DNA from: Azotimanducus sp965220185
GTDB taxonomy: Bacteria > Pseudomonadota > Gammaproteobacteria > Pseudomonadales > Azotimanducaceae
Length of the DNA: 64,000 bases
Assembly: GCA_965220185.1 (NCBI GenBank)
Contig: OZ244807.1
Span: 186,001-250,000 of the forward strand
Reading direction: 5' to 3'
Below the pieces are notes generated by a model. It had not been told where the DNA came from, did not search any database, and saw only the letters and a program-made list of their open reading frames with translations. The position numbers and the translations under genes are program-made. Positions within the stretch are counted from its first letter, which is position 1; the number at the start of each line of letters is the position of its first letter. This document shows, in pieces, positions 18,036 through 26,290 of this stretch.

Positions 18036-18674
18036 ATGGGACAGGCTTTTGTTCAGCACCAAGGCATCGCCGCCCCGCTCAGCGAGGCCGGCGCCCTCTA
18101 TGGCAATGTCAACACCGACGCCATTATCCCGTCACGCGAAATGCGGCAGGTCTCGAAGACCAGCCTCGCCGAAGGACTGTTCGCCAACTGGCGCTATCTG
18201 TCACCAGATTCGCGGCAGCCCGACACAGCCTTTGTGCTCAACCAAGCGCCGTTTTGTGAAGCAAGCATCCTCCTTGCGGGCGAGAACTTCGGCTGTGGTT
18301 CGTCGCGCGAGCAAGCGGTCTGGGCGCTTGCCGAGTTCGGGTTCCGGGCAATCATCGCGCCGAGCTTTGGCGCGATATTTCACCGCAACTGCTTTGCCAA
18401 CGGTCTGCTGCCGGTATCGCTGCCCGCGCCAACCGTTGAGCAAATCGCGGAGTGGGTCACGCGAAGCCCAGCCGAGCATCGTCCTTTCATTGATCTTGAC
18501 CGGCAAGAAGTGCTCGCTGCCAATGAACGTCTCACCTTCGAGACGCCTCCCGCTGCGCGCCTTCGGCTGCTGCAAGGGCTTGACCACCTTGAACTGACGC
18601 TCAAGCAGCGCCAAGAAATTGACACCTTTGAAGCGCGGCATTTCGAGTGTCGGCCGTGGCTGGTGCTCGGCTGA
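18036..18674 (+). CDS. Aconitase-family hydro-lyase small subunit (LeuD-like)
   Basis: The 212-residue protein has the LeuD swivel-domain motifs: GNVNTDAIIPSREM (about residues 23-36), LAGENFGCGSSREQAVWALAEFGFRAIIAPSFG (about residues 80-112) and FHRNCFANGLLPV. It lies seven bases after the large subunit and forms the heterodimeric hydro-lyase with it. The ATG at 18036 is the only start consistent with the family length. It ends back-to-back with the convergent MFS gene with no gap at all. Confidence 0.9.
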   Translation: MGQAFVQHQGIAAPLSEAGALYGNVNTDAIIPSREMRQVSKTSLAEGLFANWRYLSPDSRQPDTAFVLNQAPFCEASILLAGENFGCGSSREQAVWALAEFGFRAIIAPSFGAIFHRNCFANGLLPVSLPAPTVEQIAEWVTRSPAEHRPFIDLDRQEVLAANERLTFETPPAARLRLLQGLDHLELTLKQRQEIDTFEARHFECRPWLVLG

Positions 18675-19994
18675 CTACTCGTCAATAAAGCGCTTCTCAA
18701 GCGCTTTGCGATAGAGCTTGAGCGTCCAGGGTGCGAGGCACATCATCGGCAGGCCGAAGATCATTGGTATCACGGCAACGCTGTAGCGGACGCCGTCTTC
18801 GATGTCGCTGAACAGGGTGTCGTTGAACAGGCCGACAAGCGTCGGACCGAGGAAGAGCCCGGTCAGGCTGATGCTCATGTAGTAGAGCGCCACCGTCTGC
18901 GCACGAATGCGCGGCGGCACAATCTTCAGCAGCGCGGTTACGCCGACTGAGGAGGTGAACGCCAAGCCGATATTGGCCGATGCAAGAATGATGAAGGCGA
19001 CCAGTCCATTGTCGAACAGCGTCGCGACCATCGCGGGCGGTGCGCCGATGAAAAAGCCAATGACAGCGATGCGCATCGGGGCATCGGCGATGCCGCGCGC
19101 GGTCAGGCGATCAGAAAGCCAGCCAGCGAACATGACTGACAAGGGGCCTAGGACGATCAGCGTCAAACCGTTGTAGAGCGCGTACTTCTCAACCGGCCAT
19201 CCGTAGGTGCGATCAAAGGTGACCGCAAGCCAGCCGTGACTGTAGGCGACGATCGTCATAAAGCAGAATATCGGCATGAAGCAGGCGTAGGTCAGACCGT
19301 GACGAGCGACATGCCGGAACATATGCCCGAGATGCGATGGCGACCCTTCTTGGGATACCGACCTGCGACGAGGTTCGCGCATCAGCAGGAAGGGAATCGC
19401 GAGCAGGACACCGGGCAGTCCTACCGTCAGGAACGCCAACTGCCAAGGCGCTATGGTGCCGACGACGGGCAGTGAGACGCTGCCCGAAGCCTTCGCCCAG
19501 GTGAGCACTGCCGCGCCGAGTAGCGCCGCAAGCGCCGAGCCAACGGAGATGGCGCTGCCGTACATAGCAATGGGTTTGCCACGCCGGTCTTCCGGGAACG
19601 AATCCGCAATCAGCGACATGGCGCAGGGGCTTAAAGTCGCTTCGCCGACGCCAACGCTGAGCCTTGCGATGAACATTTGCGTGAAATTTTTGGCGAATCC
19701 TGAAAGCGCTGTCGCAGCCGACCAGAGGGTAATGCCTGCGGCAACTATCCAAGTGCGTCGCGACCGATCAGCAAGCAGGCCGAGCGGCAAGCCCATGGTC
19801 GCGTAGAAGATGCCGAAGGCGGGGCCAAGCAAAAGGCCCATTTGAAAGTCGGTGAGCCCAAGGTCGGCTTTGATGGGGTCAACGAGCAGGCTCAGGATAT
19901 AGCGATCAACAAACGACACCACATAGGCAAAAGTCAACAGCGAGACCATCGCCCAGGCACGCCGCGAAGATGGGTAGCCTTCGCTTTCCGTCAT
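18675..19994 (-). CDS. MFS transporter
   Basis: The 439-residue protein has about twelve membrane helices. The loop motif after helix 2, GLPLGLLADRSRRTWI, is the classic MFS motif A, and LSVGVGEATLSPCAMSLIADSF lies in helix 5. I start it at the ATG at 19994, because the earlier in-frame sequence to 20213 is basic and overlaps the VOC gene. It is the last gene of a leftward set with two VOC genes and a DUF1330 gene. It probably imports the pathway's substrate or exports an intermediate. Confidence 0.88.
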   Translation of the reverse strand: MTESEGYPSSRRAWAMVSLLTFAYVVSFVDRYILSLLVDPIKADLGLTDFQMGLLLGPAFGIFYATMGLPLGLLADRSRRTWIVAAGITLWSAATALSGFAKNFTQMFIARLSVGVGEATLSPCAMSLIADSFPEDRRGKPIAMYGSAISVGSALAALLGAAVLTWAKASGSVSLPVVGTIAPWQLAFLTVGLPGVLLAIPFLLMREPRRRSVSQEGSPSHLGHMFRHVARHGLTYACFMPIFCFMTIVAYSHGWLAVTFDRTYGWPVEKYALYNGLTLIVLGPLSVMFAGWLSDRLTARGIADAPMRIAVIGFFIGAPPAMVATLFDNGLVAFIILASANIGLAFTSSVGVTALLKIVPPRIRAQTVALYYMSISLTGLFLGPTLVGLFNDTLFSDIEDGVRYSVAVIPMIFGLPMMCLAPWTLKLYRKALEKRFIDE

Positions 19995-20004
19995 GACGCC
20001 TTGG

Positions 20005-20439
20005 TCAAACCCGACCGGTGATGTGGTAGACCACGGCGAGATTGCCATCGCCATCAAGAATGCCGACCTCGCGCCCGACGCGACCATCGTGCGTGACGAG
20101 CTTTTCTTCCTCGAACACTTGGAAACCCCCGTCCTTCGCACGTGCGACCGCGCCATCCACATCCTCAACATCAAGGACAATCGCCGAGCGTCGCGGCTGC
20201 GATTGGCGCGCAAGTCCCGGAACTTCGGTGAGCGCCATGACTCGTGGCTGCGTCGGCGTGCTCAGCACCAAGAAATCGACTTTCACGTCGTCCTCAATGC
20301 CGAACACGGTATGCGAATAGCCTCGCCCCTTGCCCGCCTTCTTAAACGCCACCTCCATACCAAGCACATCGACGTAAAAGCGCAGCGCTTCTGTCATGTT
20401 GGAAACGAGAAAGTTGGCGCGTTGAAAGCGAATGCTCAT
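20005..20439 (-). CDS. VOC family protein
   Basis: The 144-residue single VOC domain starts with FQRANFLVSNMTEALRFYVD, the typical first strand and helix, and ends in GREVGILDGDGNLAVVYHITG. It is a small glyoxalase-fold protein of unknown reaction that probably dimerises. Its ATG overlaps the stop of the upstream VOC gene as ATGA, so the two products may be made in equal amounts and could form a mixed dimer. That pairing is an inference. Confidence 0.8.
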   Translation of the reverse strand: MSIRFQRANFLVSNMTEALRFYVDVLGMEVAFKKAGKGRGYSHTVFGIEDDVKVDFLVLSTPTQPRVMALTEVPGLARQSQPRRSAIVLDVEDVDGAVARAKDGGFQVFEEEKLVTHDGRVGREVGILDGDGNLAVVYHITGRV

Positions 20440-20936
20440 CGCGATGTCGCTTCTTCAACTGACAGCACCTGATTGCACTCAAAGAAGTGTCCGTCCGGGT
20501 CGAATAGCGACGTGCCCGCGAGGTGTCGCGTTTCTCCGCGTGCGCCGGTCACGGTGAACTCGTGCCGCTTGTTGTAGACGCGCGTGCCGAGTTCTTCGGC
20601 GCGGCGCGCAAGCTCGGCGGCATCGTCGGTTTCGACCACAAACACCGGCAACCCGTAGTTGACAGCGGTTGGAATATCAGGGGCGGGCAGCACCGGATCG
20701 AGCCACTGAAGCAGTCCAATCATGCCGATCTTGTCGTTCTCGGCTTGCATGATGACGAGGTGCGTCTTGTCACCCTTCGACCCCACCGCAATGCCTTCGC
20801 CCGAGATGATGAACTCCTGATCGAGCCAGGTTGTCATGCCGAGCACGTACTCGTACCAGCGACGGCTTTTCTCCATGTCGCGCACCATGAGCGTGGTGCG
20901 CTTGATGATGCTGCGGATTCTTGGCGCGTCGTTCAT
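20436..20936 (-). CDS. VOC family protein
   Basis: The 166-residue single VOC domain has TTLMVRDMEKSRRWYEYVLGM at its start (residues 13-33) and AGTSLFDPDGHFFECNQV near the end, with a Glu that could be a metal ligand. It differs clearly from the 20005-20439 protein, so the two are not a recent duplication. Its start is six bases after the DUF1330 stop. It belongs to the same leftward operon as the MFS transporter. Confidence 0.8.
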   Translation of the reverse strand: MNDAPRIRSIIKRTTLMVRDMEKSRRWYEYVLGMTTWLDQEFIISGEGIAVGSKGDKTHLVIMQAENDKIGMIGLLQWLDPVLPAPDIPTAVNYGLPVFVVETDDAAELARRAEELGTRVYNKRHEFTVTGARGETRHLAGTSLFDPDGHFFECNQVLSVEEATSR

Positions 20937-20942
20937 AGAGCG

Positions 20943-21230
20943 CTACCCCTCTATGAGCAAAACCTGGCAATTGGCAATGCCTTCGCGCAGTTTTTTTGCC
21001 TGCGCATACTCAGGCGAGTGCCAAAAGGCAAGCGCGGCGGCTTTATCAGGCCACTTGGAAATTACCAGCGATCCGCCCGGATGCTCGCCTTCCAAGATGT
21101 CAATGCCCGGCGCACGCACAAGATATTCGCCACCGAATGATTCGACAAGCGCCGCCGCCTCGCGCGCATACCCGGCAAGAAACGCCTCTCGGTCGTGAAG
21201 CTGGGCGGTGATGACGAGGTATGCGGGCAT
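20943..21230 (-). CDS. DUF1330 family protein
   Basis: The 95-residue protein has the DUF1330 features: PAYLVITAQLHDREAFLAGYA at the start and the middle block SLVISKWPDKAAALAFWHSPEYAQAKKLRE. These are dimeric alpha-beta barrel proteins of mostly unknown function. It is the first gene of the leftward operon 21230-18675. Upstream lies the short dyad at 21257-21271. It often accompanies catabolic genes, so a role in aromatic or organic-acid breakdown is plausible. Confidence 0.82.
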   Translation of the reverse strand: MPAYLVITAQLHDREAFLAGYAREAAALVESFGGEYLVRAPGIDILEGEHPGGSLVISKWPDKAAALAFWHSPEYAQAKKLREGIANCQVLLIEG

Positions 21231-21256
21231 GGCGATGCTTATTAGAACATATTGAT

Positions 21257-21271
21257 ATGTCTTTATGACAT
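21257..21271. promoter_or_regulatory. Candidate operator upstream of the DUF1330 operon
   Basis: ATGTC and GACAT form an inverted repeat with a five-base spacer, 27 bases before the DUF1330 start. It contains the ATGACAT core also seen at 4050-4056, but the arm order differs from the other dyads, so the link to the same regulator is weak. Confidence 0.35.
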
Positions 21272-21329
21272 TTCGAGAGCGAATAGGGTGATTGTCAAGC
21301 AGCGCTTGACGCTTCAGAAAGAGACCGGG

Positions 21330-22739
21330 TTAGGAAAGATCAGCGACCGAAAAAGGCAATAGCCGTTGCAAAGTGAACTCACCCGCACGCAGCAGATCGA
21401 TCATTTGCAGATGCAGGTCTTCGGGACTCGGCAAGGGATGGCTGAGTCGCCCTCGCGGCATGCGATTGTCCCAGCGACGATACTGGCTTCGGAATCTGCA
21501 ATAGTGCCACGCCGCCACGAGGTGTCCCCCATCCCATCGCGGATCGATTTCGGGCACCTGACAAGGCGTTGATCGCAGTTCCGATTGCATTCCAGAAAGC
21601 ATATTGGCGAGCTGATAGCCGAGGCCAGCGCCAAGAATGTTGGGCGCAGTCGGGTCGGCATGCAGCATCTCAAACACATCCTCGATCAATCTGATCAAGT
21701 CATAGGGATCGTGAGGACACTCGATATCGGTCAGGCCGTGCCCTGGCAAATCGAAGCTCATTCTGCTCGCAGGCGCGGTTCGGCTCGATTCACCCACATC
21801 GTGCAGCCACACCGCACCCGGATCGCTCCCACCCCGCACGAACACCTGCCCGTAGCGCAAATCCACAAAATGGTTCTGACCCTGCTTGAACATGGGTGTT
21901 GTTGGCAGCGCTGTCGATGCTTTGGCGTGCTCGGCGAACCAGTCACGCACCCGAAAGCGCATGTGCTTTCGACTTTTGAAGCGGCTACGGCGCAGCATGG
22001 GCGCATTTGGCAAGCGATGAAGGTGCCGAGCGATCACATCATCGCTGTGACACATGGCGAGCGTCGGCACCTTGAGCGCGCGCAACCGTTCAGCGCCGTT
22101 TGATTCAAGCACTGCCCGGTAGGGCGCCATGTGCGCATCTCCTGCGACGAGGAGCTCCATCGCTCGATCATGCAGGCGAGCGGTGTCATTCAGATCAAAC
22201 CTGACATCACGACCTTTCGCACCGCGATGCCACGGAAAGTACCAGTTCTGATCGATCAATCTCGACCAAAGGCGCATCAAGTGCGACCCATCGTGAACAG
22301 GCGCGTAGGATTGAAAGAAACCGTTCTCGAATTCGCGCAGTTCACGCTCGCTCCAAATGGGCAGTCCGTCGCACACCAACGCGGACAGTCGGTGCGGATG
22401 GCGACGACCAAGCTCAGCCACGGTGCTCGCGCCGCTGTGGTAGCCGTAAGCGCCGACCTGCGAAAGGCCGAGCGCGTCAAGCAGGTCCCGCAACGCATCC
22501 GCATAATCACCGAGCGTATTGGCGTCCTCGGGCAAGGGAGTGGAGCCGCCATTGCCGGGCGTGTCCGGTGCGATGACGAAGAACTCTTGGGCAAGAAAAG
22601 CAATCAGCGGTCGCAACGCGTCGCCGCTGTTGGGAGAGCCATGCACGAGCAGCAACGGACTGCCCTTGCCTGCTGTGAGCAGATGTACTTCGCGGTTCGC
22701 GACCAGAATCACTCGGCGTTTGATTTGTGCTTGGTCCAT
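21330..22739 (-). CDS. Double alpha/beta-hydrolase protein with a His at the nucleophile position
   Basis: The 469-residue protein appears to carry two alpha/beta-hydrolase units. The first (residues 1-250) has LLLVHGSPNSGDALRPL, then APDTPGNGGST and GAYGYHSGAS. The second (about residues 300-400) has VWLHDVGESSR, FDLPGHGLTD and ILGAGLGYQLANM. In the nucleophile elbow G-Y-H-S-G the central position is His instead of Ser, and the second elbow G-A-G-L-G has no Ser, Cys, Asp or His in the middle. It is transcribed from a promoter at 22818-22790, apart from the operon downstream. Confidence 0.75.
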   Translation of the reverse strand: MDQAQIKRRVILVANREVHLLTAGKGSPLLLVHGSPNSGDALRPLIAFLAQEFFVIAPDTPGNGGSTPLPEDANTLGDYADALRDLLDALGLSQVGAYGYHSGASTVAELGRRHPHRLSALVCDGLPIWSERELREFENGFFQSYAPVHDGSHLMRLWSRLIDQNWYFPWHRGAKGRDVRFDLNDTARLHDRAMELLVAGDAHMAPYRAVLESNGAERLRALKVPTLAMCHSDDVIARHLHRLPNAPMLRRSRFKSRKHMRFRVRDWFAEHAKASTALPTTPMFKQGQNHFVDLRYGQVFVRGGSDPGAVWLHDVGESSRTAPASRMSFDLPGHGLTDIECPHDPYDLIRLIEDVFEMLHADPTAPNILGAGLGYQLANMLSGMQSELRSTPCQVPEIDPRWDGGHLVAAWHYCRFRSQYRRWDNRMPRGRLSHPLPSPEDLHLQMIDLLRAGEFTLQRLLPFSVADLS

Positions 22740-22783
22740 TGAATTCGCCCGTTTAAGGAGGGTCTGATCCAGCTCAGGCTCAC

Positions 22784-22818
22784 AATGACACTATAGGCAC
22801 GCCTTTCTCTTTCAACAA
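22784..22818 (-). promoter_or_regulatory. Promoter of the alpha/beta-hydrolase gene with candidate operator
   Basis: On the minus strand, TTGTTG (22818-22813) and TATAGT (22795-22790) are 17 bases apart and lie about 50 bases before the hydrolase ATG. The bases right at and after the -10 box read as GTGTCATT, so AATGAC at 22784-22789 on the plus strand matches the half-site of the dyad at 4049. This resembles the other operators with one base inserted. Confidence 0.5.
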
Positions 22819-22839
22819 CAACCCGAACAGCACGTTTGG

Positions 22840-22854
22840 ATGACTTTTTGTCAT
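22840..22854. promoter_or_regulatory. Perfect ATGAC/GTCAT dyad before the TAT-binding-protein gene
   Basis: ATGAC (22840-22844), five Ts and GTCAT (22850-22854) make a perfect 15-bp dyad. It shares its arms with the dyad at 4049-4070. It lies 66 bases before the start of the substrate-binding-protein gene and 100 bases from the hydrolase gene, so it could regulate either. Nothing else is obvious in the 180-base gap. Confidence 0.5.
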
Positions 22855-22920
22855 GCCCATTTGCCGAATAGGATAGAGTATGCTCACAAGTCTCGGCGAA
22901 TCAACCCAGTTCACGCGAAG

Positions 22921-24198
22921 ATGCCAGTTCTGACTAGGCGGAATCTCCTAAAAACCGGCATCGCTGGTGGTCTTACGCTGCCGTTCATGTCCAGATTCGC
23001 GTTTTCACAAGATGCCATGGCCAGCGAAGGCGTTTCCGACAGCCAGATCGTTCTTGGCACGTCTGCGGCGTTTTCAGGACCTTCGCGCGGCCTCGGCATT
23101 GAACTCTATCGCGGGGCACAAGCCTACTTCGCGCACATCAACAGCCAAGGCGGTGTTCGCGGCCGTGAAGTCGTGCTGAAACTCTATGACGATGGCTATC
23201 AGCCTGTGCCATCCGTGCAAAACACCATGAAGCTCCTGCTTGAAGACAAGGTGTTCGCGCTCTTTGGCTATGTCGGCACGCCCACTGTCACGCGCGTGCT
23301 GCCGATTCTCAAGAAGTTCCAGCAGGAAGACATCCTGCTGTTCTTCCCATTCACCGGCGCCCAGCCTCAGCGCGAACCGCCCTACGGGGAATTCGCGTTC
23401 AATCTGCGTGCTTCATATCGTGAGGAAACGCAAGGGCTCGTCGAGAATTTCCTCAACATTGGTCGAACGCGCATCGCCGTCTTCTATCAGGCCGACGCCT
23501 ATGGTCGAAGCGGCTGGGCAGGCGTGCGCAAGGCCTTGAGCGCACATGGCGAGAACATAGTCGGCGAGGCCACCTACAAGCGCGGCGCTCGCTTTTCGAG
23601 CAGCATGCGCGAGTCGGTCGAGATCCTCAAGAAGACGAATCCGCAGGCGGTCATCTGCATTGGCGCTTACGGCGCGTGCGCGGCGTTTCTGCGCGATGCC
23701 GTTGACGGCGGGCTCGAGATCCCGATCGCCAACCTGTCCTTCGTAGGCAGCGAGAATCTGCTGCAATTGATCACCGAGGGCACGGATGCAAGTGACCGCT
23801 ACGCCCGTCACCTCGTCAACTCACAAGTCGTGCCGAGCTATGAAGACGAGAGCATTCCGGTCGTCAAGGAATACGGCGAGTTGATGCGCCGCTACGACCC
23901 TAAGGTGCCGGGCGACCTGTATCAAGCGGACTACCAGCCTTTTGAAAAGAGCTTCGTGAGCCTTGAAGGCTTCGTGAACGCCAAGCTGCTCGTCGAGATT
24001 CTGAACCGCCTTGGCGATGAGCCGAACAGGCAGCGTCTTGAAGAAGCAGTCTTCAGCATTCAGGACTTCGATCTTGGCATCGGTGAGCTTATCTCCTTCT
24101 CGCCTGAGCGCCGGCAAGGCATGCGAGGGCTCTATTACACCGTGGTCGACGAAGGTCGATTCATTCCCTTATACGACTGGGGCGCCCGGTTTTCCTAA
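22921..24198 (+). CDS. TAT-exported ABC-type substrate-binding protein (branched-chain amino acid class)
   Basis: The 425-residue protein begins with a twin-arginine signal (LTRRNLLKTGIAGGLTLPF). After it comes a type I periplasmic binding domain with QIVLGTSAAFSGPSRGLGIE and YFAHINSQGGVRGREV, as in Leu/Ile/Val-binding proteins. The ATG at 22921 follows a weak GCGAAG and puts the signal right at the N-terminus, so I prefer it over the 22840 ATG inside the dyad. No ABC permease or ATPase gene is adjacent. With the HAMP protein next to it, it may serve in sensing rather than uptake. Confidence 0.85.
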   Translation: MPVLTRRNLLKTGIAGGLTLPFMSRFAFSQDAMASEGVSDSQIVLGTSAAFSGPSRGLGIELYRGAQAYFAHINSQGGVRGREVVLKLYDDGYQPVPSVQNTMKLLLEDKVFALFGYVGTPTVTRVLPILKKFQQEDILLFFPFTGAQPQREPPYGEFAFNLRASYREETQGLVENFLNIGRTRIAVFYQADAYGRSGWAGVRKALSAHGENIVGEATYKRGARFSSSMRESVEILKKTNPQAVICIGAYGACAAFLRDAVDGGLEIPIANLSFVGSENLLQLITEGTDASDRYARHLVNSQVVPSYEDESIPVVKEYGELMRRYDPKVPGDLYQADYQPFEKSFVSLEGFVNAKLLVEILNRLGDEPNRQRLEEAVFSIQDFDLGIGELISFSPERRQGMRGLYYTVVDEGRFIPLYDWGARFS

Positions 24199-24210
24199 AG
24201 AGAACACACC

Positions 24211-24945
24211 ATGAACATTCAGCGACTGTTTCAAAAAACCCTCTTCGGCATCTTCCTGCTCTTCGGCGTCATCGCCGTGTCCACTTCATGGGTGTGCATT
24301 GCGACTGTCGATTCGCAGCTTTCCGAAGAATACGTCTCCAACAGCAAAGGCATCGCCAAGACCATCGCCGATGCCAGCGTAGACATCATCTTGAACCGCG
24401 ACTTGTCCGCCCTGCAATCGCTCATCGACCAATTCCTTGAAATCCAAGGCATCAACTATATTTATATCGTCAACGAAAACGGCGAGTTTCTCGCCCACAC
24501 CTTCGTGCCGGGTATCCCAGAGGAGATCCTCAATTCCGACCCATCGATCACGGACGGCATCGAGCGCAGCTTTTCGGACGCCGAAAACTACATCGAAGTC
24601 GGCAGCCCGATTCTCGCTGGCGTCGCGGGCTCGGTTCATATTGGCATGGACAAGGGCCTCATTTCGCTAAAAATTCAGCGTGCAGTCGGCCGCCAGATGT
24701 ACCTGATTTCCTCAATCTTCATAGCCGGCATCTTCGCCGCCATCTGGCTTGTGAACCTCGCCGCCAAGCCGGTTTCGGCGTTGCTTGCCTACGCTGTGCA
24801 GCTCGCGCAGGAGCAAAAGGGCGAGCAGGCCAACAGCAGCCCGCTTTTGGAACGCGATGACGAAGCCGGGCAGCTCGCAAGGCTGTTTCTCTACTTCGCC
24901 AAAATCGTTGATCCAGACAGGGTGGAACCGCAAGCAGCCAAATAG
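24211..24945 (+). CDS. Membrane sensor with periplasmic Cache-like domain and HAMP, no output domain
   Basis: The 244-residue protein has an N-terminal membrane helix (about residues 10-32), then about 130 residues outside the membrane (INYIYIVNENGEFLAHTF resembles a Cache/PAS strand pair). A second helix (residues 165-185) leads to a short HAMP-like cytoplasmic tail that ends with ERDDEAGQLARLF. No kinase, cyclase or methyl-accepting domain follows, so it is probably an orphan sensor or scaffold. It starts 12 bases after the binding-protein gene, which suggests that the two act together. Function not proven. Confidence 0.7.
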   Translation: MNIQRLFQKTLFGIFLLFGVIAVSTSWVCIATVDSQLSEEYVSNSKGIAKTIADASVDIILNRDLSALQSLIDQFLEIQGINYIYIVNENGEFLAHTFVPGIPEEILNSDPSITDGIERSFSDAENYIEVGSPILAGVAGSVHIGMDKGLISLKIQRAVGRQMYLISSIFIAGIFAAIWLVNLAAKPVSALLAYAVQLAQEQKGEQANSSPLLERDDEAGQLARLFLYFAKIVDPDRVEPQAAK

Positions 24946-24959
24946 CTCGGTATCAATCA

Positions 24960-26288
24960 ATGTCCGTGTCCGACCGGCCTCTGCAACGCTCGATCATCGT
25001 GCTGCTCTGCACGGGCTTGCAGCTATGCTTTGGCACGGTCTATGCATGGAGCTTCTTCCAGATCATGCTGGTGAGCCAGCTTGGCTGGACTTACACCGAC
25101 ACCGCCATGGCCTTCGGCGTCACCATCTTCTCGCTCGGCATCTCCGCAGCCTGGGCGGGTGGCGCGCTGCCAAGACTCGGACCTCGAAAGCTCTCGCTCG
25201 CAGGCAGCATATTGTTCGCGCTCGGCTACCTGATTGCCGCGTTCGCGCTACAGATCGAGAGCCTGTGGCTGTTCTATATCGGCTACGGCGTAATCGGCGG
25301 CGCCGGCATTGGCTTCGGCTATGTGACGCCGGTGGCGACCGTTGCCAAGTGGTTTCCAGACCGCAAAGGGCTGGCGACTGGCGTTGTCGTCATGGGATTT
25401 GGGGTCGGGGCCTTTCTCTTAAGCAAGCTGCTCGCGCCTTTTCTTGTCGTGCAAACGAACGATGACCTGCCGCTCACTTTCATGTGGCTCGGTATTATCT
25501 TCGCGGTTATTCTCATTCCCTTCAGCCTGCTGATTCGCGACCCGCCGCCGGGCTTCCATCTCACCGCCAACACGATGTCCGCCACACCGGAGCCATTTGG
25601 CGTCAATAATCCGAACTTTGTTCGCAACTGTCTCAGCACCCGCGAATTCATCATGATGTGGCTGATCTTCTTCTTCAATATCTCGGCTGGGATTTCGGTC
25701 ATTAGTTTCCAGTCAACCTTGCTGCAGGATGTCTGGGGGCTTGCCGACCCGAGCCTCGACCCGTATGTGCTCGCCGAGTACGGCGCCACGCTGATTGCCA
25801 TCAGCTCGCTGTGCAACGGCATCGGCCGGCTCTTCTGGGGGCTCTTGTCCGACAAGATCGGCCGCATCGCCGTGTTTCGCATCCTGCTCGCAAGCCAGAT
25901 GATCGTCTTCGGCATCCTCATGACCGAACGCGACCCGTGGATCTTCTCAATCCTCGTGTGCTACATCCTGCTGTGTTTTGGCGGCGGCTTCGCCACCATG
26001 CCGTCATTCATCATCGATGTGTTTGGCGCACGAAAGATGTCCGCCATCTATGGCGCAGTGCTCACCGCCTGGGCTGCCGCTGGCATTTTCGGCCCGCTCT
26101 ATGTTGGCTACTTCAAGGATGTCTATGCAGATCGTGCAGTGATCTACTGCTTCCTGGTCGGCATGTTGATCCTTGGGCTCGGTTTCATCTTCGCCTTTCA
26201 ATTGAGCGCAGAACGCATACGACTGCAAAAGCCGAGTCTTGAAGAGACGCTGCGACAATACAGCATTCCCTTTCCGAAGGCGATTTGA
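24960..26288 (+). CDS. OFA-family MFS transporter (oxalate/formate antiporter-like)
   Basis: The 442-residue protein has the OFA subfamily layout: CFGTVYAWSFFQIML in helix 1, the WAGGALPRLGPRKL loop, and GAGIGFGYVTPVATVAKWFPDRKGLATGVVVMGFG in the middle. About twelve helices are visible. OFA carriers exchange or take up small mono- and dicarboxylates such as oxalate or formate. It starts 14 bases after the sensor gene. An uptake role for the operon's carboxylate is likely. Confidence 0.88.
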   Translation: MSVSDRPLQRSIIVLLCTGLQLCFGTVYAWSFFQIMLVSQLGWTYTDTAMAFGVTIFSLGISAAWAGGALPRLGPRKLSLAGSILFALGYLIAAFALQIESLWLFYIGYGVIGGAGIGFGYVTPVATVAKWFPDRKGLATGVVVMGFGVGAFLLSKLLAPFLVVQTNDDLPLTFMWLGIIFAVILIPFSLLIRDPPPGFHLTANTMSATPEPFGVNNPNFVRNCLSTREFIMMWLIFFFNISAGISVISFQSTLLQDVWGLADPSLDPYVLAEYGATLIAISSLCNGIGRLFWGLLSDKIGRIAVFRILLASQMIVFGILMTERDPWIFSILVCYILLCFGGGFATMPSFIIDVFGARKMSAIYGAVLTAWAAAGIFGPLYVGYFKDVYADRAVIYCFLVGMLILGLGFIFAFQLSAERIRLQKPSLEETLRQYSIPFPKAI

Positions 26289-26290
26289 AC

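Noticed and set aside
21294..21310. GTCAAGC/GCTTGAC hairpin as a terminator
   Set aside because: No run of Ts follows on either strand, so terminator function is not supported; it may simply be a chance palindrome.
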